Program-made: the position numbers and the translations under genes | Notes under the pieces: generated by a model | Seen by the model: only the letters and a program-made list of their open reading frames with translations | Database searches by the model: none | What the model was told of the DNA's origin: nothing | Source: Prochlorococcus sp. AG-402-K14 | GTDB lineage: Bacteria > Cyanobacteriota > Cyanobacteriia > PCC-6307 > Cyanobiaceae | NCBI GenBank assembly: GCA_003216815.1 | Contig: QCIG01000014.1 | Location: 1-50,911, forward strand | DNA: 50,911 nucleotides | Reading direction: 5' to 3' | Shown: piece after piece, positions 47,215-50,911 of the stretch | How positions within the stretch are numbered: the stretch's first letter is position 1 | How the letters are laid out: every line of letters starts with the position of its first letter

Positions 47215-48669
47215 TCAGGCTTTATCTATTAGCCACTTAGCGATCATTAAAGTAGCAATACAATCATCACGATTATATTTAAAGATTGAATTTAGATTTT
47301 TTGAGTAAATGTTATTTAATTTACGCGATTTTTTCCATTGTCTCCACCATAAAAGAGCTCTTGCTCCATCAGTATTTGCTTGTTCCCATTCGAATCCTAT
47401 AAACTCAGCGATTGATTTAAGCCCATAATTTCTTACAGGTAGGCACCAGGATTCTCTTATTAAGAAATGTATATCAATAAATCTTTTTTTCAATGCATCA
47501 ATTTCATTAGAACTGGCACCTTGTCTTAATCCTAGTTTTAGTAAAGATATGGGCTCTGTTTCGCCGTAATGGAGAATTGGGATGTCTTTATGATGATTTA
47601 TTTTTCTCTTTATTCTTTCCCATAAGGAACTTTCTGTATCCTTTTCAAGATTAAGTAATGGTGAGTATTTAATTTTTTTATGATTTATTTCATTAGATAG
47701 ATGGTTTGGTACTCGAATAAAACCGTGTAAAAAATCATGTTTAATATCTGGATCGGATTCTATATCATAAATCAATACATCTTTAGCTTCCTTTAGTTTG
47801 TTTAGTGCTATTCCTGGATTTAGCTTGATGGCCTTATTCGTTTTTTGAGATTGTGATTGTAAAATAATCTGTTTAGAAATATCACTATGTTGTGTCCCAA
47901 ACTTTTCAAGCTTTTCCTTCAATTTATAAGGCCTAATTTTGGCTAAATCCTCTATATTATTTATACCAATTTTGTTTAATAAAAGTTCTCTTTTTGATCC
48001 AATTCCACTAACTTCGCTTAGATGACCTTCTTTTATTGCTACAGCATCACAATCTTTTCTCCATGAACATATTGTACATTTTTTTCTATTAGAAGTGATC
48101 GGGGGAGGAGTTTTAGATTCAATATCTCTCTCTAGACTTAATAATGAATCTATTAACTCTGTATTCATATGGTCTGTTAATTTTATCTTTTCGACTTTGA
48201 TAACTTCGTTTTCTTTGTGAAGTATTAAGCCTTTTTTGACTTTATATTTTTGTGAATTATTTATTAATAAACCTTTCATTGCAAGCAGTAATCTATGCTC
48301 TCTTGTAACTTTTTTGCCTTGCCTAGCTAACACAGGTTGATAAGAGAAATTACCCCAAATACTCTCTCCTGATGTCTTCCTTAGTATCGGTAGATTTGCT
48401 TTAATGATTCTATTTTTTATGAGGGGATATTTTAGTCTGATTCCATAAGCGATATTTTTCCCCTCTTTACAAGCTTGAATTCCTATTCCATAACTTTTTT
48501 GTGAGAGATTATGAAAGCAGTCGATTTGATGATTTAATTGAAGTGTGCTGTGAGCTGTCCACAACTTTTTTTGTTTATCACCATAAATTTCAAGCCAAGC
48601 TTTTCTTCTGCATCGAATCCAACTCCTTAAAAGATGATCGTTGATTGGTTTGGATTTATTACATTTCAT
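47215..48669 (-). CDS. TM0106-family RecB-like putative nuclease
   Basis: A 484-residue protein matching the two-part TM0106 family. The N-terminal half resembles Cas4/RecB: a cysteine in LRSWIRCRRKAWLEIYGDK (near 20) and the trio KCTICSWRKDCDA (near 197-206), together a possible 4Fe-4S site. A helix-hairpin-helix follows (LSEVSGIGSKRELLLNKIGINN), then an RNase H-like DEDD exonuclease domain (LIYDIESDPD near 300 and YNRDDCIATLMIA near 470). I could not see the usual acidic D/ExK catalytic residues of the Cas4-like part. Not near any CRISPR. ATG start; divergent from the mutase gene. Confidence 0.75.
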   Translation of the reverse strand: MKCNKSKPINDHLLRSWIRCRRKAWLEIYGDKQKKLWTAHSTLQLNHQIDCFHNLSQKSYGIGIQACKEGKNIAYGIRLKYPLIKNRIIKANLPILRKTSGESIWGNFSYQPVLARQGKKVTREHRLLLAMKGLLINNSQKYKVKKGLILHKENEVIKVEKIKLTDHMNTELIDSLLSLERDIESKTPPPITSNRKKCTICSWRKDCDAVAIKEGHLSEVSGIGSKRELLLNKIGINNIEDLAKIRPYKLKEKLEKFGTQHSDISKQIILQSQSQKTNKAIKLNPGIALNKLKEAKDVLIYDIESDPDIKHDFLHGFIRVPNHLSNEINHKKIKYSPLLNLEKDTESSLWERIKRKINHHKDIPILHYGETEPISLLKLGLRQGASSNEIDALKKRFIDIHFLIRESWCLPVRNYGLKSIAEFIGFEWEQANTDGARALLWWRQWKKSRKLNNIYSKNLNSIFKYNRDDCIATLMIAKWLIDKA

Positions 48670-48721
48670 ACTTAGAGAATAATCTGCATTTCTTTAAGAA
48701 CAAAGTTTCTCCAACATAAAG

Positions 48722-50182
48722 ATGAAAAAGAAAAAGTTGAATCTCACTAAAGAGAGAATTTCTTTCGGAACAGATGGATGGAGAGGGATATTAGGCGTTG
48801 ATTTCACATTAGAAAGATTGCTTAAAGTAGCAGCAGCAGCAGCCCAAGAGCTTGCTTATGTGAAGGAGAAAAAAAATAATAAAATAATTATTGGTTATGA
48901 TCGACGTTTTCTTGCAGAGGAAATGGCTGAGGCGGTTGCATCTGCAGTTAGAGGAGTAGGTTTAGTACCTTTGTTGGCATCTTCCTCTCTGCCAACTCCT
49001 TCTTGCAGCTGGGGAATAGTTGAAGAAAATGCACTTGGTGCATTAGTTATTACAGCAAGTCATAACCCAAGCGAATGGTTGGGCTTGAAAATAAAAGGTC
49101 CTTTTGGCGGCTCAGTTGATAGCTTTTTCACCAATTCCGTTCAAAAAAGATTAGATGCTGGAGGGATATCAATTCCAATCGAAGACGCAACCGTGAGAAT
49201 TGATTTTCGGAAACAACATCTTTTGGGGATTAGTCAGAAATTTGACATACCTTTGATAGCTAATGGCTTGAGAAAATTAGGTGTGAAAATATTTGTCGAT
49301 CCAATGCATGGATCTGCAGCGGGCTGCATGTCTGAATTATTTGGCTCCGATGGTGATGAGCTTATTTATGAAATAAGAACTAAAAGAGACCCATGTTTTG
49401 GGGGTACCCCTCCAGAGCCTATGAAGGCTTACCTATCGCAAGTAATATATGAAGTTCAGAACGCATCCCAAAAAGGTCAGTTGTCCATTGGCATAGTTTT
49501 TGATGGAGATGGAGATCGAATCGCGGCAATAGATGAAAAAGGTAGATATTGCAATACACAGTTATTAATGCCTGTTCTAATAGATCATCTGGCAAGGGTA
49601 AGAAATATGGCAGGTTGTGTTGTTAAAACTGTCAGTGGTTCGGATTTGATGCGCTTGATTGCTGAGGATTTGGGGAGAGAAGTTCTTGAAAAACCAGTTG
49701 GGTTTAAATATATTGCTGAAGAAATGCTTTCAAGAGAAGTTCTCATTGGAGGAGAAGAGTCAGGTGGCGTTGGGTTTGGGCATCACCTGCCAGAACGTGA
49801 TGCTTTGTTTACCGCTTTACTTTTGATGGAGTCAATAGTTGCTGATTCTAAATGTTTAGGTGAAAAAATAGATTCTCTTCAAGCTCGATTTGGCAAGAGT
49901 CATTTTGAACGTATTGATTTAACTCTCAAAAATATGGAGATGAGAAGGAAGTTGGAAAATTTTTTGAAACAGAAGACCCCATCTTCAATTGGTCATAAAT
50001 CAGTTTTAGAGGTTATTTCAACAGATGGAATAAAACTTGTACTTGATAAAAGTCATTGGCTGATGTTCCGTTTCTCTGGAACAGAGCCTCTTTTAAGAAT
50101 TTATTGTGAAGCTCCAACAAGTGCAGAAGTTACTTCAACTTTGTATTATGCAAAGCAACTTATAGATAATAGTTTTGGATAA
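48722..50182 (+). CDS. Phosphoglucomutase/phosphomannomutase
   Basis: Phosphohexomutase of 486 residues. FGTDGWRGILGVDFT begins the fold; phosphoserine loop VITASHNPSEWLG (serine 113), metal loop IVFDGDGDRIAAID (near 260), sugar-binding GGEESGGVGFG and phosphate-binding RFSGTEPLLRIYCE. It may interconvert glucose-1-/glucose-6-phosphate for glycogen or mannose phosphates for cell-wall sugars; the sequence alone does not settle it, so I give no symbol. ATG start. Overlaps rdgB by 8 bp. Confidence 0.92.
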   Translation: MKKKKLNLTKERISFGTDGWRGILGVDFTLERLLKVAAAAAQELAYVKEKKNNKIIIGYDRRFLAEEMAEAVASAVRGVGLVPLLASSSLPTPSCSWGIVEENALGALVITASHNPSEWLGLKIKGPFGGSVDSFFTNSVQKRLDAGGISIPIEDATVRIDFRKQHLLGISQKFDIPLIANGLRKLGVKIFVDPMHGSAAGCMSELFGSDGDELIYEIRTKRDPCFGGTPPEPMKAYLSQVIYEVQNASQKGQLSIGIVFDGDGDRIAAIDEKGRYCNTQLLMPVLIDHLARVRNMAGCVVKTVSGSDLMRLIAEDLGREVLEKPVGFKYIAEEMLSREVLIGGEESGGVGFGHHLPERDALFTALLLMESIVADSKCLGEKIDSLQARFGKSHFERIDLTLKNMEMRRKLENFLKQKTPSSIGHKSVLEVISTDGIKLVLDKSHWLMFRFSGTEPLLRIYCEAPTSAEVTSTLYYAKQLIDNSFG

Positions 50183-50765
50183 TCTCCCTCTAGTAATTGC
50201 TAGTGGCAATGAAGGTAAAATCAGCGAATTTAAAAAACTTTTGGCCGATTTCCCATTTAATTTATTGACGCAACCTTTTGGAGTTGAGATTGAGGAAACA
50301 GGAAATACTTTTATGGAAAATGCAAGAATTAAGGCCATTGCTGTTAGTCAAGAAACGGGAAACTTATCTCTTGCAGACGACTCTGGATTAAGTGTTGAGG
50401 CTCTTGGAGGAGCTCCAGGTATTTACTCTTCTAGGTATGCAAGCTCAGATAAGGAAAGAATTGAAAAACTCTTAGCCGAGTTAAAACCTTTCCCAAATAG
50501 AAAAGCTAAATTTGAATGTGCATTATGTATAGCTAGTGGAGACAAAGTGCTGATAGAAGTTTCAGGCTTTTGCGAAGGACTAATAACTTTTTTCCCAAAA
50601 GGGGGAAATGGGTTTGGTTATGATCCAATTTTTGAAGTTTCTGGATTAGGTGAGACTTTTGCTGAAATGGACCACGAAAAAAAGAAGCAGATTGGTCACA
50701 GGGGGAATGCATTCAAACTCCTCAAACCTAGATTGAAAAAGCTATTAAATTATATAAATAAGTAG
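50175..50765 (+). CDS. rdgB: dITP/XTP pyrophosphatase (non-canonical purine NTPase)
   Basis: House-cleaning enzyme hydrolysing ITP, dITP and XTP. 196 residues: VIASGNEGKISEFKKLL at the N-terminus, ETGNTFMENARIKA, SLADDSGLSVEALGGAPGIYSSRYA (active site), GFGYDPIFE and HRGNAFKLL. Length and motifs are typical of the Ham1 family. Starts at TTG 50175 within the 3' end of the mutase gene (8 bp overlap), so translation is probably coupled. Confidence 0.95.
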   Translation: MDNLPLVIASGNEGKISEFKKLLADFPFNLLTQPFGVEIEETGNTFMENARIKAIAVSQETGNLSLADDSGLSVEALGGAPGIYSSRYASSDKERIEKLLAELKPFPNRKAKFECALCIASGDKVLIEVSGFCEGLITFFPKGGNGFGYDPIFEVSGLGETFAEMDHEKKKQIGHRGNAFKLLKPRLKKLLNYINK

Positions 50766-50796
50766 ATTTTGTTCTGTAAATAAACCTTTTTAATCT

Positions 50797-50911
50797 TTAG
50801 TTTTCAACCCAGCTTCCGTGTAATCCATGGGGGATAGAAATAGGAACTTCAAGAATCGCTTTTTCAGTAAGATCTTTAGAATCAAGGATTATTAAATCTG
50901 TTCCAGATCTG
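50797..50911 (-). CDS. Carotenoid oxygenase, C-terminal end (cut by window)
   Basis: The last 37 or so codons of a minus-strand gene running off the window edge. Translation gives TDLIILDSKDLTEKAILEV followed by SIPHGLHGSWVEN and stop. The LPH/IPHGxHG-W ending is the conserved C-terminus of carotenoid cleavage oxygenases (retinal-pigment-epithelium protein family; the histidine binds iron). The rest is outside the window. Its end is convergent with rdgB, 31 bp apart. Confidence 0.65.
   Translation of the reverse strand, partial: RSGTDLIILDSKDLTEKAILEVPISIPHGLHGSWVEN

Noticed and set aside
47215-48669. TM0106-type nuclease as part of a CRISPR-Cas or defence locus
   Set aside because: No repeat array, cas gene or defence partner anywhere in the window; neighbours are housekeeping genes.

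Overview
The window is a compact, AT-rich stretch of cyanobacterial core chromosome. Everything points to marine Prochlorococcus: photosystem II genes (psbO, psbH, psbI, psbK), NtcA-centred nitrogen control, CrtR, ThyX, an Entner-Doudoroff aldolase, several cyanobacteria-only families recognised from memory (DUF565/Ycf20, Ycf66, DUF3177, DUF3084, DUF3146, DUF3181, DUF3155, DUF3769), tiny gaps, overlapping gene ends and frequent TTG/GTG starts. I cannot name the strain or clade from the sequence alone. I saw no phage genes, insertion sequences, CRISPR arrays or rRNA.

Layout. 1-9.9 kb: aroC, eda, ftsH, sat, psbO, coaBC, DUF565, pyrB, mpg, gatC. 9.9-18.8 kb: crtR, tRNA-Leu, Ycf66-like, ileS, DUF3177, trmB, a membrane thioredoxin, then the thyX-dcd-CobO-like cluster. 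19-25 kb: ntcA with a probable autoregulatory site, a translationally coupled DUF3084/RuvC-fold pair, DUF3146-pth-tatA-psbH, psbI and an LptD-like outer-membrane protein. 25-30 kb: a minus-strand run glyA-cinA-leuC-leuD and tRNA-Arg. 30-36 kb: two small conserved genes, murJ, sfsA, the ammonium transporter amt1 behind a perfect NtcA site, and ispH. 36-43 kb: DoxX, purH, an esterase, DUF3155, a histidine kinase, cobS, tgt, psbK. 43-50.9 kb: Gfo/Idh oxidoreductase, CNNM/CorC-like protein, tRNA-Met, pyrE, ygfZ, a TM0106-type nuclease, a phosphohexomutase, rdgB and the 3' end of a carotenoid oxygenase.

The genes are mostly housekeeping. Functional links include thymidylate supply (dcd with thyX), nitrogen acquisition (ntcA, amt1), PSII structure (four psb genes, and ftsH if it is the PSII-repair type), leucine synthesis (leuC, leuD) and pyrimidine/purine synthesis (pyrB, pyrE, purH).

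No clearly new multi-gene system stands out. The items most worth a second look are: two conserved enzymes (mpg, cobS) whose reading frames have no ATG/GTG/TTG upstream of conserved N-terminal residues; the uncharacterised DUF3084/RuvC-fold pair; a CobO-like protein with a ruined P-loop; the NtcA sites; the absence of psbN beside psbH; and a hairpin-rich intergenic region near 39.7 kb.
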